Shown piece after piece: positions 47,555 to 56,760 of a DNA stretch of 64,000 nucleotides. The notes beneath the pieces are model-generated. The model did no database searches and was not told the DNA's origin. It saw only the letters and a program-made list of their open reading frames with translations. The position numbers were made by a program, and so were the translations under genes. The DNA is from Haloterrigena gelatinilytica (lineage in GTDB: Archaea > Halobacteriota > Halobacteria > Halobacteriales > Natrialbaceae): assembly GCF_013342145.1 (NCBI RefSeq), contig NZ_JABUQZ010000001.1:1302001-1366000 (forward strand). Direction: 5' to 3'. Position 1 is the stretch's first letter; the number at the start of each line of letters is the position of its first letter.

Positions 47555-48164
47555 CGTCGACCTCCGCGGCCGGCTGGACCGTCGCCGGAACGCGCCGTTC
47601 CGGACGGGCGTACCGCCTGAAGTACAGTTCGAAGACGACGCCGGCGCCGAGTCCGGCGACGGCGGAGTAGACGAACTCCCACATGACCGCGTCGTGGTCG
47701 GCCGTGAACGGGATGCCGAGCGTCTGGGCGGCGCTCCACCGGAGCAGCGCCCACAGTCCCGCCGCGGCCATCGTCGTCACGACGACGAAGACGACGGCGA
47801 AACTAGAGGTCATCCGGACGGTCGTAAACGACTGCAGTTCGACGGCGAGAACGAGCGCGATGGCCGCGACCGAGAGATAGGACGCGAAGTGCCCCGTTAA
47901 CCGCTCCGCGCCGACGGCCATCCCGAGTACCGGCAGCGCCGCCATCAGCAACACCTCCCAGGGGACCATCACGACCGCCGATCGGTAGGCGATCGAGGGG
48001 AGCACCGCGAGCGCGACGAGCACCGCAGCGAACGTCGCCCACAGGAACCCGCCGGTCACCAGTTCGCTGATGCCGACGACCGCGATCGCGACGACCAACG
48101 CCCACGCGATCACCGCGTTGGTGCGGCCGTCAGCGAGCAGTTCCTCGAGTGAAGTTTGAGACAC
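47547..48164 (-). CDS. polytopic membrane protein, partner of the preceding gene
   Basis: A 205-residue protein with six probable helices, including AWALVVAIAVVGISELV, TFAAVLVALAVLPSIAYR and YLSVAAIALVLAVELQSF. The late segment DAVMWEFVYSAVAGLGAGVVFELYF echoes the W-E...E pattern of the coupled protein at 46895, so the two may be distant paralogues forming a complex. Its stop overlaps the start of that gene by 8 bp. Confidence 0.7.
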   Translation of the reverse strand: MSQTSLEELLADGRTNAVIAWALVVAIAVVGISELVTGGFLWATFAAVLVALAVLPSIAYRSAVVMVPWEVLLMAALPVLGMAVGAERLTGHFASYLSVAAIALVLAVELQSFTTVRMTSSFAVVFVVVTTMAAAGLWALLRWSAAQTLGIPFTADHDAVMWEFVYSAVAGLGAGVVFELYFRRYARPERRVPATVQPAAEVDDA

Positions 48165-48245
48165 AGTGACTGGTACTGACCGTTCTCACAAAAGCGTATT
48201 TCGTCTTGTACTGAAAGGAGCGGACGGCGCGGGGGACGTCCGTCG

Positions 48246-49238
48246 CTACCCGGCCGGAGCGACGAAGAGGTACACTGCGGCGTACGCCGCGAGCGCGACG
48301 GTCACGGCGGCCAGAGCCGTGAGCGCGACCTCGAGGGTCGGCTCCGTGCGGGGGAGTTGTCGGCCCCACAGCCGGCGGACGGGCATCGAGTGCCCCCCTC
48401 GAACGACGCCGCAGCAGAGGCCGACGCCGAGAATCGAGAAGACGAAGTGGTACGAAACGTCGAGGGTCGGCGGCGCGACCGCGAGCGCGGCGAGCCCGTA
48501 GGCGACGCCGACGCCGGCACGGCGGTCGACGGACGCGAGGATCGCTCGGTCGGTGAGCCGACAGACGACCGCGACGGCGAGCCAGATCGCCGCGAGTTCG
48601 ATCGCGAACGCGCCGAGCAGGTGCAGCGTCGGGTCCGGGTGGAGGACCACCCGCGACTCGAGGACGGGGAGGTCGAAGGGGAAGAACCAGTCGGGCGGCG
48701 AGCCGGTGACGAGGTCTCCCCACGGGTGCGACCAGAGGCCCCAGAGCGCGGCGACGGCGACCGTCGACGGCGAGAGCGTGGTCCGTCGAGCGACGCCGCG
48801 GGCGACGAGAACGCCGCTCGCCGCGAACAGGACCACGACGACCGCAGTCAGGGGCCCGTCGGCGAGAAACGCGACCGCGACGAGCGCAGCGAGTGTCGCG
48901 AGCGCGCCCGTGCGCGCGACTCGAGCGCGATCGGAACGGCCGCGAACGGCGAGCAGTCCGAACGCCGGCGCGGCGACGGCGCCGACGACCAGCGAGTGGG
49001 TGGCCGAGCGGTGGACGACCCGGCTCGCGTCCCAGAAGGCCGTCGACGCGCCGAGGACGCCGTCGGCGACCTGCCACCGGAGGAGCCCAACGAGGGCGTA
49101 CGCGACGTCGATGTCGGGAATCGCGGCGAACGCGCCGGCGACGGTCCCGACGATCAGCGCCGGGCGGCGCTCCCAGCCTCGCCAGTCGGCGATCAGCGCC
49201 GCGACGGCGAACGCGAGGAGGGCGTGACCGACGAACAC
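48246..49238 (-). CDS. YdjM-family membrane-bound metal-dependent hydrolase
   Basis: A 330-residue protein starting MFVGHALLAFAVAALIADW. The conserved residues of PF04307 are H5 (FVGH), AIPDIDVAYA, HRSATHSLVVG and, later, WSHPWGDLVTG. These would form a metal site near the membrane surface. About eight helices follow each other. Substrate unknown. It is monocistronic and divergent from the aminotransferase gene. Confidence 0.78.
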   Translation of the reverse strand: MFVGHALLAFAVAALIADWRGWERRPALIVGTVAGAFAAIPDIDVAYALVGLLRWQVADGVLGASTAFWDASRVVHRSATHSLVVGAVAAPAFGLLAVRGRSDRARVARTGALATLAALVAVAFLADGPLTAVVVVLFAASGVLVARGVARRTTLSPSTVAVAALWGLWSHPWGDLVTGSPPDWFFPFDLPVLESRVVLHPDPTLHLLGAFAIELAAIWLAVAVVCRLTDRAILASVDRRAGVGVAYGLAALAVAPPTLDVSYHFVFSILGVGLCCGVVRGGHSMPVRRLWGRQLPRTEPTLEVALTALAAVTVALAAYAAVYLFVAPAG

Positions 49239-49431
49239 GATAGCTCGGCTATGTGTCGGGTAGGCTTAAACGGATCGCAGCCGCGAGAAACGATAGCAAC
49301 CCGCAGAACTCGAGTCGCTCAGCGCCCGCTCGATCGGGAGTACAGCCGGGTGCGGACGTGATCCGCCGTCCGGCGTCCAGTACTTCCGATGCCGGTAGGC
49401 CTTTGCGAGTGGCACTCGAGCACACGTTCAT

Positions 49432-50637
49432 ATGGCTCAGACTCCGTTGAACGAGTCGGCTCGCGCGCCGTCGGTCGGCGAACTCACCCCACCGGATCGC
49501 ACGCTGATGGGTCCCGGACCGAGCGACGTGAACCCGCGCGTGCTCCGGGCGATGAGCACGCCGCTGGTGGGCCACCTCGATCCGTCGTTCGTCGAGATCA
49601 TGGACGAGGTCCAGGAACTGTTGCGCTACACGTTCCGCACCGACAACCAGTGGACGATCCCGGTCTCGGGGACCGGGTCCGCGGCCATGGAGGCCGCGAT
49701 CGGCAACGTCGTCGAGCCGGGGGACACCATGCTGGTGCCCACGAACGGCTACTTCGGCGGCCGCATGGCCTCGATGGCCCGCCGGGCCGGCGGCGAGGTC
49801 GTCGAAGTCGACGCGCCGTGGGGAGAGCCCCTCGATACCGACGACGTCGCGGACGCGCTGGCCGAGCACGATCCCGACGTCTTCGGGTTCGTCCACGCGG
49901 AGACGAGCACGGGCGTCCTCCAGCCCGACGTTCCCGAACTGACGGCGGCGGCCCACGACCGCGACGCGCTCGTCATCGCCGACACCGTCACCTCCCTCGG
50001 CGGAGTGGAGCTACGGGTCGACGAGTGGGATATCGACGTCGCCTACTCGGGGCCACAGAAGTGTCTCTCCTGTCCGCCCGGTGCCAGCCCACTCACGCTC
50101 TCGGACGAGGCCATGGAGAAGGTCCTCGCGCGTGACGAAGAGCCCCGCTCGTGGTACCTCGATCTCTCCCTGCTCGAGGGCTACTGGGGCGACGAGCGAT
50201 CCTACCACCACACGGCGCCGGTCACGAACGTCTACGCGCTCCGGGAGGCGCTCCGGCTGGTCGCCGAGGAGGGAATCGAGGAGCGCTGGGCGCGCCACGA
50301 GCGACTGGCCGGCGCGCTGAAAGCCGGCGTCGAGGGGATGGGCCTGGAGATGAACGCCCCGGACGAGTACTGGCTGCCCAGCTTAAACGCCGTCCGCGTC
50401 CCCGACGGCGTCGACGACGGCGCGGTCTGTGACGCCTTGCTCGAGCAGTACGATCTCGAGATCGCCAGCGGGCTGGGCGATCTGGACGGCGAGATCTTCC
50501 GGATCGGCTGTATGGGTCACTCGGCGCGCCCGGAGAACGTCATCTACGTCGTGACGGCGCTGGGCGACGTCCTCGAGTCGATGGGCGCGGACGTCGATCC
50601 CGGGACCGGCGTGTCGGCGACTCGAGACGCACTGTAG
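49432..50637 (+). CDS. PLP-dependent aminotransferase (serine-pyruvate/alanine-glyoxylate type)
   Basis: A 401-residue class V enzyme. It opens with MGPGPSDVNPRVLRAMSTPLVGH and binds pyridoxal phosphate in the SGTGSAAMEAAI turn, with the Asp of VIADTVTSLGG. The Schiff-base lysine is in YSGPQKCLSCPPG. It most likely uses alanine, serine or phosphonopyruvate-type donors with glyoxylate or pyruvate; the exact pair is not decided by sequence. Confidence 0.9.
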   Translation: MAQTPLNESARAPSVGELTPPDRTLMGPGPSDVNPRVLRAMSTPLVGHLDPSFVEIMDEVQELLRYTFRTDNQWTIPVSGTGSAAMEAAIGNVVEPGDTMLVPTNGYFGGRMASMARRAGGEVVEVDAPWGEPLDTDDVADALAEHDPDVFGFVHAETSTGVLQPDVPELTAAAHDRDALVIADTVTSLGGVELRVDEWDIDVAYSGPQKCLSCPPGASPLTLSDEAMEKVLARDEEPRSWYLDLSLLEGYWGDERSYHHTAPVTNVYALREALRLVAEEGIEERWARHERLAGALKAGVEGMGLEMNAPDEYWLPSLNAVRVPDGVDDGAVCDALLEQYDLEIASGLGDLDGEIFRIGCMGHSARPENVIYVVTALGDVLESMGADVDPGTGVSATRDAL

Positions 50638-50673
50638 CGGCGAAAAAAGCGGTTCGGATTCTCGTCTGCGTCG

Positions 50674-50994
50674 TTACGCGGAGACGCGCGGTCCTGGCGG
50701 GGCTCGTTCCACCTGATAGTCTTCCCCGTCGACGACGATGATGGCCCACTCGTAGTCCGGATTCCGGCTCCGGAGCTTGTTCTCGAGGTCGTCCGCGTCC
50801 TCGGGTTCGGCGACGAAACAGTGGAACTGCCCCGACTCGGAGGGGAGCTCTCCCGTCTCGAGGACGGCGTTTACGTGGACGACTTTCCACTCGCGTTCGG
50901 CGCGGAACGTCGGGCCGGTTCCTTCGACGGTGTAACCGAGCTCTGCGAAGATCGACCTGGCCTGCTCGACGAGTCGCATGTTAACAGGACCCAT
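50674..50994 (-). CDS. DUF7116 family protein
   Basis: A 106-residue cytoplasmic protein: LVEQARSIFAELGYTVEGTGPTFRAEREWKVVHV, then CFVAEPEDADDLENKLRSRNPDYEWAIIVVD, and ending APPGPRVSA. This block order, including the final PPGPRV, is that of a haloarchaeal protein annotated as DUF7116. The function is unknown. The start at ATG 50994 was preferred; ATG 50979 is possible. Confidence 0.78.
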   Translation of the reverse strand: MGPVNMRLVEQARSIFAELGYTVEGTGPTFRAEREWKVVHVNAVLETGELPSESGQFHCFVAEPEDADDLENKLRSRNPDYEWAIIVVDGEDYQVERAPPGPRVSA

Positions 50995-51257
50995 TCACCA
51001 CTCCCTACGACGGCCTCCACCATAAATGTTAGTCCGTAACAAGGGGGTCGAGATTCTCCGACGAACGCACTCCGTGCGCCCGTTTAGAGACAGTTCGGAA
51101 CCTATCGTCTCGGTTAGTGGCGGGAAGTCGACCGTCTCCTCAGAAACGTGACTGATCGACGGTTCGCGGGGCACCAGGGTCGGTACCCGTCGCTCGCCGT
51201 CGTCCGCGTCGTTCGCGTCCAAGCGGTGCCCGCACGGCTGCGGGCGCGAGACGACGG

Positions 51258-51497
51258 TTACTCGTGTGCGGCGTCCCACTCGGTCGGCTTCCGGAAGTTG
51301 CCACACTGGTTGCACTTGATGCGGCCCATCGAATCCATCGCGTTGTCGAAACTCTCGCAGTTGGTACAGAACCAGCCGTACCGCCGGTCGGCGTCGCGAG
51401 ACTCGTAGGCGACGAGGAACGGTCCCTTCGAGCCGCGGTCGCCCTCGGTCTCCGTCACGTAGACGGTCGTCCCGTCCGTAGTGGACCGTGATTGCAT
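51258..51497 (-). CDS. DUF5816 zinc-ribbon protein
   Basis: A 79-residue protein from ATG 51497 (MQSRSTTDGTTVYV). Two CxxC pairs, CTNC (FCTNCESFDNAMDSMG) and CNQC, form a zinc ribbon. The ending RKPTEWDAAHE is shared across haloarchaeal DUF5816 proteins. Function unknown. It is divergent from the universal stress gene at 51652. Confidence 0.82.
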   Translation of the reverse strand: MQSRSTTDGTTVYVTETEGDRGSKGPFLVAYESRDADRRYGWFCTNCESFDNAMDSMGRIKCNQCGNFRKPTEWDAAHE

Positions 51498-51593
51498 ACC
51501 ACCTGCTATCGTCGCTCGGGATAAATGACTGTCCTTCCGTCGTCCCCGCACGGAGCACCGGGAGCGGCCGCGAGCAGACCGTGATACACGTTC

Positions 51594-51607
51594 ACAATCG
51601 TGATTGT
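51594..51607. promoter_or_regulatory. perfect palindrome upstream of a universal stress gene
   Basis: ACAATC (51594-51599) and GATTGT (51602-51607) form a perfect inverted repeat with a 2-nt centre, 45 bp upstream of the Usp start at 51652 and 97 bp upstream of the divergent DUF5816 start. The position is where regulators sit relative to archaeal promoters. It is probably an operator for one or both genes. Confidence 0.45.
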
Positions 51608-51651
51608 CCTAACTGAAAGGTTTACCCGGGCGGGAGTCGTTCGCTTGGGTA

Positions 51652-52062
51652 ATGTCGCTGGTCGTCGTCCCCGTTCGGTATCCCCTGTCGAAACGCTCCA
51701 AACGCACGCTCGAGCGAGCCATCGAGATCGCTCGCGAGCGGGAGGCGGCGCTGACGGTCCTCCACGTCGACCTCTATCAGAACGGGCGGAAAGTGACGCG
51801 GGTCGACCTGAAAACCGCCGTCGAGCGGACGTTCGGCCACCTCGAGAACGCGCGGTACGTCGTGCGGACGGGCTTTCTCGTCGAGGAGAGCATCCTCGAC
51901 GAGGTGGCGGCGGAGGAGGCCGACGCGGTCGTCATCGGCAGCCAGCAGGCGAGCCGACTGCGCCGGCTCTTCCGGCGCTTTACCGACAACCCGGATATCG
52001 ACCAGTATCTGCGGAGCCACCTCGAGTGCGAGGTCATTACGGTCGAAGGCGCCCGCGCGTAA
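51652..52062 (+). CDS. universal stress protein (UspA family)
   Basis: A 136-residue single Usp domain: LVVVPVRYPLSKRSKRTLERAIEIARE at the start, VLHVDLYQNGRKVTRVDL after the first strand, and DAVVIGSQQASRLRRLFRRF with VITVEGA at the end. The usual G-x2-G-x9-G-S nucleotide loop is replaced by GSQQASRLRRL, so it may not bind ATP. It is convergent with the Usp gene at 52134. Confidence 0.8.
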   Translation: MSLVVVPVRYPLSKRSKRTLERAIEIAREREAALTVLHVDLYQNGRKVTRVDLKTAVERTFGHLENARYVVRTGFLVEESILDEVAAEEADAVVIGSQQASRLRRLFRRFTDNPDIDQYLRSHLECEVITVEGARA

Positions 52063-52133
52063 AACGGCGACTCGACCGCATCGCGATTCTTCGCCGGCGG
52101 CGCTCGCGTTACTGCCGGCGTCCGGACGCGCCG

Positions 52134-52577
52134 CTAGTCGGTGCCGCCCGCATCGCGGACGACGAACACCGGAATCTCGGCGTTGTCGACGACCCGCTCC
52201 GAGACGCTGCCCAGCGAGGCGATCTTCTCCCGCGGACTTTTCCCCCGCGTCCCGATGACGATGAGGTCGATACCGTGCTCGTCGGCGTACTCGAGGATCG
52301 CCTTCGACGGCGTCCCCTTCCGGACGTCGGTGACGGTCTCGAGCCCCCGTCGGTCGGCCCGATCGGCGACGTCCGCGACGGCCTCGCGGCCCTCGTCCTC
52401 GAGGGAGGCCTCGAGCTCGGGACCCGTCTCGTCGGTCGCCGCGGCGGTGACGCGGCTGTCGACCACGTACAGCGAGTGGACCGTCGCGTCGTTGTGCTCG
52501 GCGATCGGCAGGCCGTGGGCCAGCGTCTCGGCGATCGTCTCGCTCCCGTCGGTCGGAATGAGGATGTCGTCGTACAT
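52134..52577 (-). CDS. universal stress protein, ATP-binding type
   Basis: A 147-residue Usp domain with the complete nucleotide loop IGTRGKSPREKIASLGSVSERVV (G-x2-G-x9-GS) near the C-terminus, and ILIPTDGSETIAETLAHGLPIAEH at the start. This is the ATP-binding class, often involved in stress survival. It differs in that respect from the other two Usp proteins of the window. Confidence 0.9.
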   Translation of the reverse strand: MYDDILIPTDGSETIAETLAHGLPIAEHNDATVHSLYVVDSRVTAAATDETGPELEASLEDEGREAVADVADRADRRGLETVTDVRKGTPSKAILEYADEHGIDLIVIGTRGKSPREKIASLGSVSERVVDNAEIPVFVVRDAGGTD

Positions 52578-52689
52578 CGTCGGCTACCGCAGACTTGGAC
52601 GGGAACCCGGATAAAAGACGGTCACAGTTCTCTCGCGGCGGTAGTGTCCGTCCGACGGAGCGGCGACGACGTGCCCGGTCGGCCCGGCG

Positions 52690-53727
52690 TCACTGATCGG
52701 CCGGTTCGCCGATGTCGGTCCCGTCGCCCTCTTCGCCCTCGCCCTCGGACCGCGGGTCCCGCTCGACCGACGACTCGGGCGCCGGCCGCTCGGCGCCCCG
52801 CTCCTCGATGGACATGCGGGCGACGCCGCTCGTCTCGTCGAAGACGTGGTGGCGTCGCGGGTAGGCGAACTCGACATCGATCTCGGCGAACCGGTCGCGC
52901 AACTCCGTTTGCACCTCCGAACGGGCGACGTTCAGCTTGTAGGGGTTTTTCACCCAGAAGAAGAGCTCGAGGGCGACGCCGTGGTCGGCGAATTCGGCGA
53001 TGTTACAGAGGGGCGCCGCGCCGTACCGCGCGCTGCCGATCCGGATGTCCGGACCGCCGGAGATTACCGTGCCGACGGCTCTGGCGGCCCGTTCGGCCTG
53101 CCGGCGCGCGGCCTCGACGTCGCTCCCGTAGGTGACCGCAAAGGAGAGCGAGATCCGGGTCCGTTCGTCCTCGGCGGAGTAGTTGACCACGTCCCGTTCC
53201 TGAATCGCGGAGTTCGGGATCACGATGAACGTGTTCTGGAGGGTGAAGATCTTGGTGTACCGGATCGTGATGTCCTCGACGAACCCGCGGTGGCCCTGAT
53301 CGGGAATCTCGATCATGTCGCCGATCTCGTAGGGCCGGTCGGCGAGCACGAAGAAGCCGTTGATCAGGCTGCCGACCAGGGGCGCGAGGACGACGGCGAT
53401 GACCGCCGAGATGACGGTCACCGAGAGGAGGATCTGCGTGTTCCCGACGCCGAGGATACCCGCGGCGACGAACAGGGAGAACAACAGCACGGAGAACCTG
53501 ACGCCGCGGAGGACGGTCCGAGTGACGCTGGGGCGTTCGATCCGGCGAGCGACCGTCCGCCCGGCGATCCGAACGACGTACTTCGAGAGGTACCAGCCGG
53601 CGATGACCACGAGAAGCGAGAGGGTGATGTCGACCGTGGACTGCGAGACGTCGAACGGCAACACGCTTCGCACGCCCTTTGCCGCTTCGCTGGCCTCGCT
53701 CTCGTTTCCCTGTAACACCCCGCGCAT
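52690..53727 (-). CDS. MscS-type mechanosensitive channel
   Basis: A 345-residue protein from ATG 53727. Three membrane helices come first; the pore helix region is VISAVIAVVLAPLVGSLINGFFVLADRPYEIGD. The beta domain follows (GHRGFVEDITIRYTKIF, then IVIPNSAIQERDVVNYS), the conserved core of MscS. The soluble C-terminus has a long acidic tail. It releases solutes on hypo-osmotic shock. It is divergent from the TrmB gene. Confidence 0.9.
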   Translation of the reverse strand: MRGVLQGNESEASEAAKGVRSVLPFDVSQSTVDITLSLLVVIAGWYLSKYVVRIAGRTVARRIERPSVTRTVLRGVRFSVLLFSLFVAAGILGVGNTQILLSVTVISAVIAVVLAPLVGSLINGFFVLADRPYEIGDMIEIPDQGHRGFVEDITIRYTKIFTLQNTFIVIPNSAIQERDVVNYSAEDERTRISLSFAVTYGSDVEAARRQAERAARAVGTVISGGPDIRIGSARYGAAPLCNIAEFADHGVALELFFWVKNPYKLNVARSEVQTELRDRFAEIDVEFAYPRRHHVFDETSGVARMSIEERGAERPAPESSVERDPRSEGEGEEGDGTDIGEPADQ

Positions 53728-53885
53728 AGCAGCACACTCTGGGCCGCTGTGGTTAAGAGTTCTGACTGTCACGGCTGTCGTGCTAACTGGGAACCACTCT
53801 CACTGGACGGAACTACCCGATTTCGAAAACAGGTGCTACTCGGGTTATAATAAATCATATATCCGTCGGGAGCGTAGGGGCTCGT

Positions 53886-54950
53886 ATGGCACCAGACGAG
53901 CTCCGCACGACCGTCGAAGGGGTCGGCGAGCGATTCAATCTCGGCGAGTACGAGATCGACGCCTATCTCACCGTTCTCGAGCAAGGACAGCTCACCGCGA
54001 GCGAAATCGCGGATCGGACCGACATCCCGCAGCCGCGGGTCTACGACACCGTCCGCAGTCTCAGCGACCGCGGGCTCGTCGAACTCCGCGAGTCCCGCCC
54101 GATGAAAGTCGTCGCGATCGATCCCGAGGAGGCCTTCGAGAACGTCCAGCAGTCCTTGGAGGAGATGATCAACGAACTCGAGGCCCGGTACACCGCGCCC
54201 GCCCGCGACACGGAGGCCGTCTCGCTGGTCAAATCGCGCTCGACGATCCTGCGCTACCTCGAGGAGGTCATCGACGCCGCCGACTACGAGCTCTCCCTGT
54301 CGCTGACGCCGGACCTGTTGACCCGCTTCGAGGACGAGCTGAAGGCCGCCGTCGACGCCGGCGTCAGCGTCGACCTGATCGTGACGCCGGCCGGCGAGGC
54401 GCCCGATCCGTCCGAGTTCGACTACCTCGAGATCGCGACGACCGCCCGCGCGCGACGCGGGATCACGACGCCGGTCGTCGCCGTCGCCGACGGCAACTAC
54501 TCGATCTACGCGACCCAGGACGCCCTGCGCGACGATCAGGACCGCTACGGCGTCATCTTCAACCGCTCGGCGCTCGGCTTTCTCGTCTCCGGCTTCTTCG
54601 GGACCGTCCTCTGGACGACCGCCGAACGGACGCTGGGCGAGGACGGTAGCACGCGGACGTATCCGCGCAAGTACGCCACGATCCGCCGCTGCGTGAAGGA
54701 CATCATGGAGGAGGGCGGCGAGTTCTACGCGACGATCGAGGGTCGAGACGTCGACGTCGGCGGGCCGCGCGTCGTCCGCGGGCGCATCCTCGACGTCTCC
54801 TTCGAGGTCAGCGAGGAAGTCGCCAGCCTCACTATGGAGACCGAGGAGGGCGAGGAGATCACCGTCGGCGGCCGCGTCGCCGCCCTCGAAGACGTCGAAG
54901 CCCACGAGATCCACATCGGCCGCAACGAGCCGCCGACGCTCGAGGACTGA
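53886..54950 (+). CDS. TrmB-family sugar-sensing transcription regulator
   Basis: A 354-residue protein. The N-terminal winged helix is at about 15-80 ([21 protein letters not shown], then [21 protein letters not shown]). A coiled coil and the TrmB effector domain follow, with [11 protein letters not shown] and the C-terminal beta domain ([34 protein letters not shown]). TrmB proteins bind sugars and repress or activate sugar transport genes; the ABC transporter immediately downstream is the likely target. A TATA-like stretch near 53843-53862 precedes it. Confidence 0.9.
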   Translation: MAPDELRTTVEGVGERFNLGEYEIDAYLTVLEQGQLTASEIADRTDIPQPRVYDTVRSLSDRGLVELRESRPMKVVAIDPEEAFENVQQSLEEMINELEARYTAPARDTEAVSLVKSRSTILRYLEEVIDAADYELSLSLTPDLLTRFEDELKAAVDAGVSVDLIVTPAGEAPDPSEFDYLEIATTARARRGITTPVVAVADGNYSIYATQDALRDDQDRYGVIFNRSALGFLVSGFFGTVLWTTAERTLGEDGSTRTYPRKYATIRRCVKDIMEEGGEFYATIEGRDVDVGGPRVVRGRILDVSFEVSEEVASLTMETEEGEEITVGGRVAALEDVEAHEIHIGRNEPPTLED

Positions 54951-55287
54951 GCGGTCGACCGCCGACGGACGACCCCGTCGACGCGACGGTCCCGCCTGGA
55001 CAGGGTGGAAGTCCACCACTTACCGCTCGAGACGGACGAAGTTCCGATCGATATCACTCCCCGGAACATCGGTCGTCGGCCGGCATCTGCCGACCGCCGA
55101 TAGCAATGGCCGATTAGGCGCGCTGCGAAACTGTTTCTCAGCTTACCCACCTACATCCATAGTTCCCCCCATAATCCCGTGATTGCCGACAAAGAGGCCG
55201 TAACGAGGCCGCCATCGTGACTGTCAGATCTTATCATACCATTTATTGCCAACAGCTAAGGCACATAACGTGGACGGCCCACAGGTC
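54951..55287. other. gene-free region before the sugar transport operon
   Basis: No gene is supported here. GGTGG-AAGT-CCACC at 55004-55017 is a short perfect stem-loop just after trmB and could end its transcript. Further on the sequence becomes AT-rich (near 55225-55250, TTATCATACCATTTATT), which probably holds the promoter of the transporter operon. No clear TrmB consensus half-sites were found by eye. Confidence 0.45.
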
Positions 55288-56760
55288 ATGGGACGTGATA
55301 CCGGCGGTTGCAGCGATCGCCCGCGGCTCCGACGGCGGTCGTTCCTGCAGACCGCATCAGTGGCCGCTGCGGGCGGTGCAGTGGCCGTTACCGGCTGTCT
55401 CGGTAGCGGCAGCGCTCCGGGAACCGTGGTGATGACCGCCGCCCAGGACGTCGCGGGGATCATGCACAGCGACGGAGACGAGCCGTCGATCCAGCAGGCC
55501 CTGTGGGACGCCGGGCTGGACGCCGACATCCGCGTCGAGGTCCAGACCGTCGTCAGCGACTCCGTCCAGCGGATGCAGGAGGCCCAGGCGGCGCTTCAGG
55601 CGGGTCGCGCCCCGCCGGACATCCACATGATGGACAGCGGGTGGACGATCCCCTTCATCCTCCGGGAGCAGACGACCAACCTGAGCGAACACCTCGGGGA
55701 CGAGGCCCTCTCGCGCGTCGATGAGGACTACAGCCAAGCGATCGTCGAGACGGCTCGTCACCCGGAAACAGACGATCTACACGCCGTGCCGCTGTTTCCG
55801 GACTTCGGCCTGATGCTGTACCGACAGGATCTCATCGAGGACGCGGGCCACGATACGAGCAACTGGGCGACCGAGCCGCCCTCCTGGGAGGAGTTCGCGA
55901 CGGCCGTCGACGACGCGATGAGTCAGTCCGACGTCCAGTACGGCTTTACGACCCAGGGGGCCGCCTACGAGGGACTGGCCTGCTGTACGTTCAACGAGGT
56001 GATGACCTCCTGGGGCGGCGCGTACTTCGGCGGCGTCGAGAACCTGTTCACGGCCGGCGACCGTCCGGTCACGGTCGACGCGGAGCCGACGATCGACGCG
56101 ATCCGCATGATGCGCGCGTTCATCAACGGCGACGATCCGAACGGCCTCGACGGGTTTCCGGAGATCTGTCCGTCCGCCGTCGTCCAGTGGACCGAACAGG
56201 AGTCGCTCAACCCCTTCGCGGCCGGCGACGCCGTCGCCAACCGCAACTGGCCGTTCGCGATCGCCGAGACCGGCGGCGAGGACGGGTTCGGCGAGGACCT
56301 GGGCGTCATGACGCGGCCGTACGCGGTCTCTCCCGAAGAGGCCGAGTACGAGGGGGTCGGCGGCTCCGCTTCGGCGCTCGGCGGCTGGAACCTCGTCGTG
56401 AGCCCGTTCTCGGAGCGCCGGGAGGAGGCCCTGCAAGTCCTCGAGGCCTTCACCGATCCGGAGGTACAGCTCACGGTCTACGAACTGGGCGGGTTCCTGC
56501 CCCCGAACGTGAACCTGATCGAAGAGGCCGATCCCGAGGAGATCGGGCCGTCGGCCCGGTACACGGACGTTCTCCTGCAGGCCAGCGAGAACGCGATTCC
56601 GCGGCCGGTGACCGACGTCTGGCCGGAGCAGTCGGCGCTGATCTACCAGGAGGTCAACGCCGCCTACCGGGGCACGAAATCGCCGGCGGGAGCGATGAGC
56701 GACCTCGCGGAGCGACTGGAGTCGAGCGAAACGGAGGTGGCCGAACAAAATGTCGACTGA
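55288..56760 (+). CDS. sugar ABC transporter substrate-binding lipoprotein
   Basis: A 490-residue protein from ATG 55288. It has a twin-arginine signal (RLRRRSFLQTASVAAAGG) and a lipobox ending at C37 (AVTGC), so it is exported folded and anchored by a lipid. The mature chain is a cluster 1 extracellular solute-binding protein: DIHMMDSGWTIPFI, LHAVPLFPDFGLMLYRQDL and the C-terminal GGWNLVVSPFSERREEALQVLEAF. It captures a carbohydrate and hands it to the two permeases downstream. TTG 55246 is a less likely start. Confidence 0.92.
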   Translation: MGRDTGGCSDRPRLRRRSFLQTASVAAAGGAVAVTGCLGSGSAPGTVVMTAAQDVAGIMHSDGDEPSIQQALWDAGLDADIRVEVQTVVSDSVQRMQEAQAALQAGRAPPDIHMMDSGWTIPFILREQTTNLSEHLGDEALSRVDEDYSQAIVETARHPETDDLHAVPLFPDFGLMLYRQDLIEDAGHDTSNWATEPPSWEEFATAVDDAMSQSDVQYGFTTQGAAYEGLACCTFNEVMTSWGGAYFGGVENLFTAGDRPVTVDAEPTIDAIRMMRAFINGDDPNGLDGFPEICPSAVVQWTEQESLNPFAAGDAVANRNWPFAIAETGGEDGFGEDLGVMTRPYAVSPEEAEYEGVGGSASALGGWNLVVSPFSERREEALQVLEAFTDPEVQLTVYELGGFLPPNVNLIEEADPEEIGPSARYTDVLLQASENAIPRPVTDVWPEQSALIYQEVNAAYRGTKSPAGAMSDLAERLESSETEVAEQNVD

